Below the pieces are notes generated by a model, which saw nothing but the letters and a program-made list of their open reading frames with translations, made no database searches and had not been told where the DNA came from. Of a stretch of DNA of 64,000 bases, positions 1 to 7,825 are shown piece by piece (positions within the stretch are counted from its first letter, which is position 1; each line of letters opens with the position of its first letter). The position numbers and the translations under genes are program-made. Where the stretch lies: NCBI GenBank assembly GCA_017441605.1, contig JAFRXD010000029.1, forward strand, positions 31,090-95,089, in the 5' to 3' direction. This DNA comes from Thermoguttaceae bacterium. Its GTDB lineage: Bacteria; Planctomycetota; Planctomycetia; Pirellulales; Thermoguttaceae.

Positions 1-1
1 G

Positions 2-244
2 TTCAAGCGCCTGTGCGACGCCAAGGGAATCGAGTTCGTCAAGAACGGGGACGGGGAGTTCCTCCTCAAAGAGGTCGATCCCTCCGAGTGGCGCGAGATC
101 GCCGAGAAAATGAACCCCGCCGACGCGCGCTCCGAATCGAGAGCGCTGAAGAGCTGGAAAGAAGATTCGAGCGAGCCGCGCGAAGTGCGCGTCCTCTTCG
201 AGGTCGCCGAAACCGCGAGCTCCAAAACGCCCGTCGAAGAATGA
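2..244 (+). CDS. C-terminal end of an unidentified protein (partial)
   Basis: An open frame enters from the left edge and stops with TGA at 242-244, giving 80 residues. The fragment is hydrophilic and charged, contains the stretch GIEFVKNGDGEFLLKEVD, and ends in a Ser/Glu-rich tail (SSKTPVEE). I see no membrane segment and no motif I can assign, so the product is unknown. The codon use (many gag, gcg and tcg codons) resembles the neighbouring genes, which supports a real coding end. The missing N-terminal part lies outside the window. Confidence 0.55.
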   Translation, partial: FKRLCDAKGIEFVKNGDGEFLLKEVDPSEWREIAEKMNPADARSESRALKSWKEDSSEPREVRVLFEVAETASSKTPVEE

Positions 245-618
245 GTCCAAGCGCCGCGAGCGTCGCCGCGCCCCTCTTCGAAACGAGCGAACCTATCGGC
301 GACGTTTGCGAGCCTCTGTTTCAAGCCCGCAAATTCGTTGAAACCGTCAATCCCCGCCTTTCGGCGAGATTGAACAAAACCCCTTTAGGCGTTTTTCAAA
401 AAAAACGGTCGTTTTTATTGGATAATCGCTTGAAAAAGTCGTTAAGGTTGTGTATCCTATTAACGACGGCGCAATGTCGGATCGCCCGTTGCGACTCCCG
501 ACCCTGCGTCGGCTATTATTAGAATTTGTTTCAAGGGCAAAGGTCATTAGCCGCGCGAGATTCGCTCGCATAGGCAAGCGTTGATCGCGTCGCTCTATTC
601 CACAAAGGAAACCAAGTC
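245..618. other. Intergenic stretch of 374 bp
   Basis: No credible gene was found here. It holds an imperfect hairpin at about 347-373 (TCAATC-CCCGCC / GGCG-GATTGA) that could end the upstream gene but has no clean T-run. It also holds the promoter candidate at 430-458 for the DUF1559 gene, followed by a leader of roughly 150 nt. Confidence 0.5.
430..458 (+). promoter_or_regulatory. Sigma-70-like promoter candidate for the DUF1559 gene
   Basis: TTGAAA (430-435), a 17-bp spacer, then TATCCT (453-458). It would give a leader of about 150 nt before the ATG at 619. Confidence 0.5.
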
Positions 619-1650
619 ATGAAAAAGACGTTCAAAGCCGGTTTTACCTTGGTCGAACTTTTGGTCGTCATCTCGATCATCGGGATGCTCGCCGGTCTGC
701 TCCTTCCCGCCGTCCAGAATGCGCGCGAAATGGGGCGTCGCACCACTTGTACCAACAATCAGAAGAACATTGCTTTGGCTCTTTATGAGTTTCAGTCAAC
801 GAAGGGTAATTTTCCTCAGTTCCGTATTGTAGGCGATGCCTCGTATAAAGGCGTATGTGCGGAAGACTTCTATATGGACGGGGACGGTGTTCAATGGACT
901 GTCCTCGGTTGGGTTCCGCAAGTCTTCCCGTTTATGGAACAGACTCAACTCTTCGATGTTGTCCAATCGGAAGGTACCTCTGCTTATACCAATGTGAACA
1001 TCCCTTCCTTCCAATGTCCAAGCGCTGGAGGTTCGGGAGAAAATCTTTGTAACTACGTTGCCAACTGTGGTGGAGTTGATATTTCGGACGGAGATAAGGC
1101 TCTCGGTAAAGCGGTTGGGATGATGACCGATGGTTTGAACAATCTTGCTAAAAAAGTTTCTATTGACGATGTAAAAGACGGAACGACAAATACGTTGCTT
1201 AGTACAGAGAATATGCAGGCCGGGACTATTTGGGCTTCGCAGGAGTACTTGAACGGTTTTTGCTGGGATGTTCAGAACTTGGCTAATTATAACAGTAATA
1301 CTAAGTTATACGCGGATGGTTTCATATATGCCAAAAATTATGGCAAAGTGTTTCCGATTCAGCCTTATGATGAAAGTTATCCTCTTCCTATGAAGCTGAA
1401 CGGTGGACGCGATGAAGAATTCTCCCAGATGGCCTTTAATCTTAATACTGAAGCTATGGCATTTATGTATGCATGGGCTCGTCCAAGTTCTTCTCATCCG
1501 GGTATCGTTGTGGCATCGATGGTCGATGGTAGCGTTCGTACCGTGAACGAGGGGGTGAATTGGGAAGTTTTCGCTCGCGCAATGGCCCCCAATGATAAAG
1601 CTGCCGGTTTTGACAGTAAGCCACTCGATGTTTCGAAACTTGGCAACTAG
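619..1650 (+). CDS. DUF1559 prepilin-like protein
   Basis: A 343-residue protein with a type IV prepilin leader: a basic N-terminus, then GFTLVELLVVI followed by a hydrophobic helix (residues about 8-30). Cleavage before F and methylation by a prepilin peptidase are expected from the family. The body matches DUF1559, including CTNNQKNIALALYEF after the helix and an H-X9-DG motif near the C-terminus (HPGIVVASMVDG). This family is greatly expanded in planctomycetes; its members are exported pseudopilin-like proteins of unknown role. The ATG at 619 follows AAAGGA at about 604-609. The gene is followed by the terminator at 1697-1739. Its wobble positions are visibly richer in A/T than those of its neighbours, which may mean a different origin or relaxed selection. 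Confidence 0.9.
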   Translation: MKKTFKAGFTLVELLVVISIIGMLAGLLLPAVQNAREMGRRTTCTNNQKNIALALYEFQSTKGNFPQFRIVGDASYKGVCAEDFYMDGDGVQWTVLGWVPQVFPFMEQTQLFDVVQSEGTSAYTNVNIPSFQCPSAGGSGENLCNYVANCGGVDISDGDKALGKAVGMMTDGLNNLAKKVSIDDVKDGTTNTLLSTENMQAGTIWASQEYLNGFCWDVQNLANYNSNTKLYADGFIYAKNYGKVFPIQPYDESYPLPMKLNGGRDEEFSQMAFNLNTEAMAFMYAWARPSSSHPGIVVASMVDGSVRTVNEGVNWEVFARAMAPNDKAAGFDSKPLDVSKLGN

Positions 1651-1696
1651 TAATCGCGACATAGGAAGACCGCTAGCGGTCTGACTTTTGCCCTTG

Positions 1697-1739
1697 AAAA
1701 GCCAAATCGGGATCGGTTCTCGATTTGGCTTTTCTTTTG
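1697..1739 (+). terminator. Rho-independent terminator of the DUF1559 gene
   Basis: A 13-bp perfect stem (AAAAGCCAAATCG / CGATTTGGCTTTT) with an 11-nt loop, followed by TTTTCTTTT. A second small palindrome, GACCGCTAGCGGTC, lies just upstream at 1668-1681. Confidence 0.85.
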
Positions 1740-1760
1740 TCCCGGTTTCCCCGACGCGTC

Positions 1761-1808
1761 AAAAAAGAAACCGCCTTTTGTCCGAATCTTGTCGCGGCAA
1801 AAGGCGGC
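1761..1808 (-). terminator. Terminator of the glycerol-1-phosphate dehydrogenase-like gene
   Basis: Read on the minus strand, GCCGCCTTTTGCC pairs with the GACAAAAGGCGGTT arm and is followed by TCTTTTTT. It lies just past the stop at 1845. Confidence 0.8.
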
Positions 1809-1844
1809 TCGCTATTTCCCGGCGCTCAAAGCACTTAGTTCAAA

Positions 1845-3212
1845 CTACCCCCAGAACCCGCCGGGCTGGAACAACGGCGTTACCGTCTCTTCCCACAGCC
1901 CGAGGTCGCGCGTCCAGTCGAGGCAGTTGTAGCGGTACCGCAACTGCTGCGCCAGCGCGTAGCTCTTTTGAAGCCGCGCGCGCTCGATCCCGATTTCCTC
2001 CGGGGTCGACGGGGCTTTCGCCGCCGCGATAATCCCCTGGATCTCCTTCGCGGGCATAAGTTGAGCCGAGAGCCGCTTCTTTAGTTCCGACCAGTTGTCG
2101 CGGAACAGCTTAAGCCGTCGCTCGAGCTCGCTCGGCTCGACGAACTTCTTGCGGCATTCCCGCTTGACCGTCTCGTAAAGCCCGGAGGATCCGAAGTTTT
2201 CCTCCAGCTCCTTCTCGATCGTCTCCCAAGTCCGGAAGTTTCGCGGAATCGCCGCGATCGCCGCGTCGAACGTCCCCTCGGTCCAGTTCGCGAGAATCCG
2301 CTCGTAAAGCGCCGAAGTCGAGACCGTGCCGACCCCGACTTTGAACCCGTGCGACGGCGCCTCCCCGTTGAATTTGTGATGCTGGTTGTCCCAAAGGTGG
2401 CTGAACTGGTGCTCCGCCCCCGACGCCGTGCGCGACGTCTTCGCCTTCTGCATCGCCAGTCCGCTCATAATCAACCCTTCCATGAGGAACGTCAGCGCCT
2501 TGCGGTCCCCCGACGCCACTCCTTCCGGATTCGAGACCCAGTCGCGCAGCGAGTCTTGAACCAGCGACCAGGCGATTTCGTCGATCGGCTCCGTCCCGAT
2601 GAGGTCGGCGAGAATCCAGTCCGCCCCGGCGGGAATCTTCGCGATTAGGTCCGCGAACCCCGCCGCGTTCATTTTGACCGGCGCCTTGCAAACGACGTCC
2701 ATATCGATCAAAATCCCGCGAGGCGCGGGGCAGGAGAACGTCTGCTTGCACTCGTTATACTCGATCGAAGCCCCGAACGACGCGTAACCGTCCATCGAAG
2801 CCGCCGTGCCGACGACCATGTACGGTCGCTCGACCAGCGACGACGAGTACTTGCACAAATCGTTGACCGTTCCCGACCCGACCGCGACGGCGATCGCGTC
2901 CGTTCCCTCCAAACGAGGCTTCAGCATATCGACCAGCCGCATTTCCGCGTGCATCCCGGGCTCGTCGTAAATATAAGGCTCGTCGACCGAAACTCCCGCG
3001 GCGGCAAGTTCTTGCCCGACCCGATCCCCCGCCAAGCCGAACGTGGTAACGTCCGCGACGACGATCGCGCGCTTCCCGGGGAACAGCTCCTTAAAGAAAT
3101 CCCCGACTTGCCCGAGCGTCCCCTCTCCGACGACGACCTTCTTCGTGTCGTCGCAATATCGAAGCGCCTTCTCGACCCGCGCCGCCGTTTCCGCGTAAAA
3201 ATCTGAGCCCAT
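1845..3212 (-). CDS. sn-Glycerol-1-phosphate dehydrogenase-like enzyme (AraM/EgsA type)
   Basis: A 455-residue member of the iron-containing alcohol dehydrogenase / dehydroquinate synthase-like superfamily, closest in features to bacterial AraM and archaeal G1P dehydrogenase. Family enzymes reduce dihydroxyacetone phosphate to sn-glycerol-1-phosphate with NAD(P)H. Visible motifs: nucleotide-binding VAVGSGTVNDLCKYSS, the substrate/metal region GTAASMDGYAS, and candidate metal-ligand histidines in GAEHQFSHLWD and SHGFKVGVGT. The C-terminal third is mainly helical. The ATG at 3212 lies about 90 bp below a promoter (3304-3331), and the gene has its own terminator, so it looks monocistronic. No archaeal-type prenyltransferase is seen nearby, so its end product is open. 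Cytosolic; no signal peptide. Confidence 0.8.
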   Translation of the reverse strand: MGSDFYAETAARVEKALRYCDDTKKVVVGEGTLGQVGDFFKELFPGKRAIVVADVTTFGLAGDRVGQELAAAGVSVDEPYIYDEPGMHAEMRLVDMLKPRLEGTDAIAVAVGSGTVNDLCKYSSSLVERPYMVVGTAASMDGYASFGASIEYNECKQTFSCPAPRGILIDMDVVCKAPVKMNAAGFADLIAKIPAGADWILADLIGTEPIDEIAWSLVQDSLRDWVSNPEGVASGDRKALTFLMEGLIMSGLAMQKAKTSRTASGAEHQFSHLWDNQHHKFNGEAPSHGFKVGVGTVSTSALYERILANWTEGTFDAAIAAIPRNFRTWETIEKELEENFGSSGLYETVKRECRKKFVEPSELERRLKLFRDNWSELKKRLSAQLMPAKEIQGIIAAAKAPSTPEEIGIERARLQKSYALAQQLRYRYNCLDWTRDLGLWEETVTPLFQPGGFWG

Positions 3213-3303
3213 CGCATGTCCTTTCCAAAAAGAGCCTTTTGCCGAGCCTCTCGGCCTCGAAACCTACCCGGCGCCCCGAGAGAGGCGCCGACCGTTCCGT
3301 TTC

Positions 3304-3331
3304 ATTGTACTCCCCGGAGAGCGATTTGCAA
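3304..3331 (-). promoter_or_regulatory. Promoter of the glycerol-1-phosphate dehydrogenase-like gene
   Basis: On the minus strand, TTGCAA (3331-3326), a 16-bp spacer and TACAAT (3309-3304), about 90 bp before the ATG. Confidence 0.6.
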
Positions 3332-3470
3332 TAAGAAAAGCTCCCCGCAAACACTTCGCCCGCCCGGCCCGCCTTTCGAGAACTGCTTCGAACAAGCCGA
3401 ACTCGACGAATTTCGGGCGATCCTCGCGAAGTCGCCGGCGAAATAAGAACCGCTTCGCGGACCTAAAGTA

Positions 3471-3512
3471 AATAACTCCGCGTCGTTCTTTGACGACGCG
3501 GAGTTATTTTTG
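3471..3512. terminator. Strong hairpin terminator after the TPR lipoprotein gene
   Basis: A perfect 15-bp stem (AATAACTCCGCGTCG / CGACGCGGAGTTATT) with an 8-nt loop. A T-run follows on the plus strand (TTATTTTTG) and a weaker one on the minus strand. Confidence 0.8.
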
Positions 3513-3564
3513 TCTTGCCGTCGCGACTAAATCCCGAGGGAATCTTTGGTTTCGCGACTCCGAA

Positions 3565-5178
3565 TCAGAAAGAGAACATCGAGTTGTCCGGCAACCGCCC
3601 AGCGGAGCCGGCTCCGTTCCGAACGCTCGGCGCGGGAACTTGCGAAACCGGCGCGTTTTGCGGAACCGCGTCGCTCGGCGCCGCCGCCACTTGGACCGGC
3701 GCGAAGGCGGGCGTCCCCGAAGTCGCGAACGCGAAATCCTCTTCGGCGACCGGCGGAGCCGCTTGGCTCTCGTCGGAGTCCCCCGAGCCGACCCCGTAGT
3801 TCGGGTCGACAAAGACCGGATCGTCGGAAATCGGCAACGGGACGAACGTTGGCGCGGGGACGTCGATCGGCGCCGACTCCGTCGTCGGAATCGACGGGAA
3901 ATCGGAGCCTAGAGGACTCGCGCTAGGCGCGTCCAGCGCGGCGTAGTCGACCGGAACCGGTTCGAGCGTCGAAACTTCCGCCGGCGCGGGGACTTCGATC
4001 GGCGCGGGGACTTCGACTGGCGCTGGAATCTCGACCGGAGCCGTCTCCGTCGCCGGAGGAATCGGCTCGTAAGATCCGAACCCTTCCGTCGTCGGAATCG
4101 TTGGCGCGGCCGCGTTTTCCGTCGCGGAGGGCGCGTAACTCGAAAAACTCGGAGCCGTCGTTTCCGTCGCCGGCGCGACCGCCGGGACCGGCTCGGTTGT
4201 CGGAGCGTAGGCGGAACCGGAGGGAGTCGCGGAGCCAAAGGACGGCGCGATCGTGGAATAACTCGGAGTCGCGATCGGCGCGCTCGGCAGGTCCGCTCTC
4301 GCGAGAAGCGCGTCCGCGTAAGACTCTCGAGGCGCCGAGGCGACCATCGCGCTAGGCTCGCTCGGCAAACCGAACGCCTTCGCCTTGTGCTTCAGCTCGG
4401 GAACCTGTCGCCCGAGTCGCGTCGCGACCTGCAATAGTTGCTCTTCCGACTGAAGCCCTCGCTCGACTTCCCCTTGCGCGTAGTATTTGTCTGTCAGCAT
4501 GGCGCGCGCCTCCAGCTCTCCGACCGCGTTCGTCAGCGGCTGGAGCGCGTTCGTCCGATTCACGCTTTCCAGAAGCGTAAGCCCGTAATAATACTGACCT
4601 TCAGGATACGACGGATCCCGATTGAGTAGTTCGACGAACTGTTGGTCCGCCGTCAAGTAGTCTTCCGCCTCGTAGCTCGTTTTCGCGAGCGCGAAGACGT
4701 ACTCGTTGTTCTGAGGCGCGTATTGAACCGCCAGCTGGAATTCTTTCGCCGCCTCTTTAAAGAACATTTTTTTCCGTTCGACGAACCCGATTCGATAATG
4801 CGCGAGCGCGAGCAGTTCCGAGGGCGCCGTTTTGCCTTCCGGCGTCTCCAAGTACTTCTTGTACAAGCGAGACGCGTCGTGATAGCGCTTCTGCTCGAAA
4901 TAAGAGTTCGCTTGAGCCAATAGTCGCTCTGGAGATTCCGCGATCTTTCGCCCCCCTCCGTACGGCGTCGCCGCGAGCCGAAGCGTCGTCGAATCGTTTC
5001 GCGTCTTTCCGAGCGGAGCGCTCGGATCCGGAAGATCCGAAACGTCTTGACTCAATCCCCCCGGACCAACGTAATCCGAAGAAGATCCGGACGAGTTGAG
5101 CGACGAGCACCCGAGCGGAATCAGCGCCCCCGCCAGTATTCCCGCGATTAGCGTCGTGTGAAAGACGTTCCGTTTCAT
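3565..5178 (-). CDS. TPR-containing lipoprotein with Pro/Ala-rich C-terminal half
   Basis: A 537-residue exported lipoprotein. The N-terminus MKRNVFHTTLIAGILAGALI ends in a lipobox, LGC, at about residues 23-25, so lipidation and membrane anchoring are expected. Residues about 80-260 form tetratricopeptide-like helical repeats (for example ALAHYRIGFVERKKMFFKEA), a protein-interaction scaffold. The C-terminal half (about 290-537) is low complexity and rich in Pro, Ala, Thr, Glu and Val, with short repeats of the type VEVPAPIEVPAP. It is probably a disordered cell-wall-spanning or interaction region. No enzymatic motif is seen, so the function is unknown. It starts at an ATG and ends before the hairpin at 3471-3512. 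It resembles in design the TPR lipoprotein at 41499-42869. Confidence 0.75.
   Translation of the reverse strand: MKRNVFHTTLIAGILAGALIPLGCSSLNSSGSSSDYVGPGGLSQDVSDLPDPSAPLGKTRNDSTTLRLAATPYGGGRKIAESPERLLAQANSYFEQKRYHDASRLYKKYLETPEGKTAPSELLALAHYRIGFVERKKMFFKEAAKEFQLAVQYAPQNNEYVFALAKTSYEAEDYLTADQQFVELLNRDPSYPEGQYYYGLTLLESVNRTNALQPLTNAVGELEARAMLTDKYYAQGEVERGLQSEEQLLQVATRLGRQVPELKHKAKAFGLPSEPSAMVASAPRESYADALLARADLPSAPIATPSYSTIAPSFGSATPSGSAYAPTTEPVPAVAPATETTAPSFSSYAPSATENAAAPTIPTTEGFGSYEPIPPATETAPVEIPAPVEVPAPIEVPAPAEVSTLEPVPVDYAALDAPSASPLGSDFPSIPTTESAPIDVPAPTFVPLPISDDPVFVDPNYGVGSGDSDESQAAPPVAEEDFAFATSGTPAFAPVQVAAAPSDAVPQNAPVSQVPAPSVRNGAGSAGRLPDNSMFSF
3971..4035 (-). repeat. Short tandem repeats coding the Val-Pro-Ala-rich tail
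   Basis: Within the lipoprotein gene, an 18-bp unit (GGCGCGGGGACTTCGATC) repeats almost exactly, and a diverged copy follows. It codes for E-V/I-P-A-P-type hexapeptides. Such tracts tend to change length by replication slippage. Confidence 0.7.
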
Positions 5179-5342
5179 TGGATTCGCTCCTCGATCGAAC
5201 TCTCGTTTTCTAATAGGCTTCTCGGCGAACCCCGCCGAGTCTGTCGAGAACTATTCTCAACAAGCCGTATTGAACGTATCGACCGCGATGAAAGAAACGA
5301 TTATTACAAAAAGAAAATTTTGATAAGTTTTAACGATTTTAT

Positions 5343-5391
5343 CAAAAAAGGCGTCGCAAACCGAGAACGAACCCTCGGCTCGCGACGCCCT
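5343..5391 (-). terminator. Terminator downstream of thpR
   Basis: On the minus strand, GGGCGTCGCGAGCCGAG pairs with CTCGG...GCGACGCC and is followed by TTTTTTGAT. Confidence 0.85.
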
Positions 5392-5420
5392 TTCGTCAAT
5401 TCGACTCGCGTCTTTTCAGG

Positions 5421-6377
5421 TTAGCGTTTTTTTGGCCCCTTGTCGTTCCGACGAACCGCGTCCCTAAACGCGCCGAACTCGGAGAGGTCGATTTCTTCCA
5501 TCTCGGGGTCGTCTTTTTTCGCGCTCGCCAGGCGTTTCTTCTGCTCCGCGAGATTCGGCTTGCCCCCGACCGGCGCGGGGTTGAATTTCTTCGGCTTTTT
5601 GGCGAAATTGTCCCCGCAGATCGCGCGAAGTTCCCCCTCCACCTCCGCGTCGAGCGCCTCGACGTCCAACTTCGCGTCCCGCGCTTCGAGCGATCGAGAA
5701 CCGTCGAGCTCCGAGTCGTCGACTTCAAAATCGGGATCGTCGTAGTCGCTCGCCTCGAAATCTCGGTATTTCTCCTTCAATTCCGTTCCGAATGGGGAGA
5801 GCTCGATTTCGGCCAAAGGCTGGTATTTGGGACCCCCGCGCTCTAGTTCGCTCGAGTACAGAACCACCGAGTCGACCGGGGAACAGCCGATCGGCGCCTC
5901 CGCGCGCTCCCGAATCATTTCCGAAAGCGATTCAAATTCGCCTCCGTTCCGATCGCGCTCTTTGACTCGTCCGACCGTCAGGTGCGGGCTGAACTCGCGC
6001 CCCTCTTTCGGGAACCCGATTTTCTCCAATTCGTCCTCGATTCGTCGCGATAATTCGCGAAGTTCCTCGACCCCTTCCGCGACCCCGATCCACACCGTTC
6101 GCGGATTGGACGGATCCGGAAACGCGCCCAGTCCGTCGAACACCAAATCGAATTGCTCGAACTTCGCGCAAGCGCGCTCGATCGCCCTAATGACGCGGTG
6201 CAGCTCGGTCGTGGGCGTGTTCGCCCCGAGAAATTTCAGCGTTACGTGAAAGTTGTCGTCGTCGACCCACTTTACGTTTGGAAACGCTTTTTGCAGCGGC
6301 TTGATTAATTTGCGCGCCTCGCGGCGGATTCCCGGCGCGATATCGATCGCGACGAACGCGCGAACCGTCGATTTCAT
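5421..6377 (-). CDS. thpR: RNA 2',3'-cyclic phosphodiesterase (ThpR) with a long charged C-terminal extension
   Basis: A 318-residue protein. Residues about 1-190 are a 2H phosphoesterase: both HxTx motifs are present (FHVTLKFLG near residue 46 and FSPHLTVGRVK near 133), along with the family N-terminus RAFVAIDI. Known members hydrolyse 2',3'-cyclic phosphate ends of RNA. The last 120 or so residues are an extra, highly charged tail (acidic first, then Lys-rich, with EEIDLSEFGAFRDAVRRNDK) not found in the usual enzyme of about 180 residues. A GTG at 6392 overlaps the proB stop, but the ATG at 6377 is preferred because GAGGGA sits 7 nt before it. It is the second gene of the proB-thpR operon, 11 bp after proB. 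Confidence 0.85.
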   Translation of the reverse strand: MKSTVRAFVAIDIAPGIRREARKLIKPLQKAFPNVKWVDDDNFHVTLKFLGANTPTTELHRVIRAIERACAKFEQFDLVFDGLGAFPDPSNPRTVWIGVAEGVEELRELSRRIEDELEKIGFPKEGREFSPHLTVGRVKERDRNGGEFESLSEMIRERAEAPIGCSPVDSVVLYSSELERGGPKYQPLAEIELSPFGTELKEKYRDFEASDYDDPDFEVDDSELDGSRSLEARDAKLDVEALDAEVEGELRAICGDNFAKKPKKFNPAPVGGKPNLAEQKKRLASAKKDDPEMEEIDLSEFGAFRDAVRRNDKGPKKR

Positions 6378-6388
6378 TTGCGCTTCCC

Positions 6389-7531
6389 TCACTTATTGAG
6401 TTGGATATTGTCGCGATGAACGAATTCCTCGTAAGGATACGACTCGCGCCCGAATTTTTGAACGATTTTATGCGACGAGAACCCGCAAATCGGCGCCCCC
6501 TCTTTCGACGAATAGTTCGTCAAACCGCGCGCGATCTCTCGTCCTTTCCCGTCGACGATCGAGACGACGTCCCCCTTTTTGAAGTCCCCGGAACAAAGAA
6601 CCACTCCGACCGGCAGAAGGCTCTTGCCCCCGTCGACCAACGCTTTGACCGCTCCGTCGTCCACGACCAAAAAACCGGAGGGCGTTCGCGCTGAAGAGAG
6701 CCATCTCTTGCGCGCCGACTGCCTCCCTTGAGGATAGAAAAACGTCCCGACCTCTTCGCCGGAATAGATTTTCGAGAGGATTTGCGGGTCGTCCCCGTTC
6801 GCGATAATGACCGCGCCTCCCGCGTTCGTTACCGTTCGCGCCGCTTTCAATTTGCTCGACATTCCCCCTTTGCTGCGACTCGATTTCTTTTCCGCGACCA
6901 TGCCCATTAGATCCGCGGACCAGCGCTCCACCTCCGGAACCAGCTTCGATTCCGGAAGACTCGGATCCCCCGTGAAGAGCCCGTCCACGTCCGTGAGAAG
7001 AACGAGCAACGGGGAGGGGAAGAGGTTCGCCACGAGCGACGCCAAGCGGTCGTTGTCCCCGAACGTTAGGCTCAATTCCGCGGAGCTCACCGCGTCGTTC
7101 TCGTTCACGATCGGAAGAGCCCCGTAGTCGAAGAGCGAGTTGAACGCGTTGCGCGTGTTCAAATAGCGCTCGCGTTGCGAAAGATCTCCCGCGGTCAGAA
7201 GAACTTGCGCCGCCAGAACCCCTTTCGCGTTCAGCTCTTGCTCGTAATATTGAATCAGCGTTCCCTGGCCGATCGCCGCGACCGCCTGAAGCTCGGGGTA
7301 AAATTTGGGGCGCGCCGAAAGACCGAGCCGACCCATGCCGGCGCCCACCGCTCCCGAGCTCACAAGCGCGACGCAAACTCCTCGTTCGCGGATCGCGCAA
7401 ATCTCCTCCACCAATTGGTGGATTCGCTCGAGATTGAGAAGACCGTCCTTGGTCGTCAGCACGTTCGTGCCAACTTTGACCGCGAGATATTTGGTCGTTT
7501 CGACGATTTGTTGTTTCGATTGCTTGGTCAT
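6389..7531 (-). CDS. proB: Glutamate 5-kinase (ProB) with PUA domain
   Basis: A 380-residue amino-acid kinase that phosphorylates L-glutamate, the first step of proline synthesis; cytosolic. Motifs: AVKVGTNVLT (P-loop-like Lys/Gly), LVSSGAVGAGMGRL (glutamate binding), NENDAVSSAEL, FGDNDRLASLVANL and TDVDGLFTGDP. The last 90 or so residues form the PUA domain (GVVLCSGDFKKGDVVSIVD). The length matches the family (E. coli ProB is 367). The ATG at 7531 is chosen over the in-frame TTG at 7636, which forms part of the promoter -35. An AAGGA lies immediately upstream with a short spacing. It is divergent from hisA and followed within 11 bp by thpR. No proA is present in the window. Confidence 0.95.
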   Translation of the reverse strand: MTKQSKQQIVETTKYLAVKVGTNVLTTKDGLLNLERIHQLVEEICAIRERGVCVALVSSGAVGAGMGRLGLSARPKFYPELQAVAAIGQGTLIQYYEQELNAKGVLAAQVLLTAGDLSQRERYLNTRNAFNSLFDYGALPIVNENDAVSSAELSLTFGDNDRLASLVANLFPSPLLVLLTDVDGLFTGDPSLPESKLVPEVERWSADLMGMVAEKKSSRSKGGMSSKLKAARTVTNAGGAVIIANGDDPQILSKIYSGEEVGTFFYPQGRQSARKRWLSSARTPSGFLVVDDGAVKALVDGGKSLLPVGVVLCSGDFKKGDVVSIVDGKGREIARGLTNYSSKEGAPICGFSSHKIVQKFGRESYPYEEFVHRDNIQLNK

Positions 7532-7607
7532 ATCCTTCGGACCGCGCGAGGCGCGGCTCCGCTCCCGTCCGACGATGGAAAAAACCGCGATTTCCGCGGG
7601 TCTCGAT

Positions 7608-7636
7608 ATTGTGTCCGGAAATTCCGATTTTGTCAA
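7608..7636 (-). promoter_or_regulatory. Promoter of the proB-thpR operon
   Basis: On the minus strand, TTGACA (7636-7631), a 17-bp spacer and CACAAT (7613-7608), giving a leader of about 70 nt. A TTGACG with no good -10 also occurs on the plus strand near 7706 on the hisA side. Confidence 0.6.
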
Positions 7637-7825
7637 TAATGGTCGTCTCCTTTTTCCGGCTCTTTTGACTTTGGCGCCTCCCGTCTAGAAAGCGGCGATT
7701 TTTCTTTGACGCGGTCTCTTTTCTTATTCGATTTTTTCGGTAAAATATCGGCGATTGTTTTGTGGCGAAGTCGCGCCGAGCGACCGCGCCGTCGCCAAAT
7801 CATTCGTTGGACGGGAGAGTCGATT

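Larger units (their letters stand above)
3213..3564. other. Intergenic stretch of 352 bp
   Basis: No gene seen. It holds the promoter of the downstream minus-strand gene (3304-3331) and the strong hairpin at 3471-3508 that ends the TPR lipoprotein gene. The part in between (about 3340-3470) shows nothing recognisable. Confidence 0.5.
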
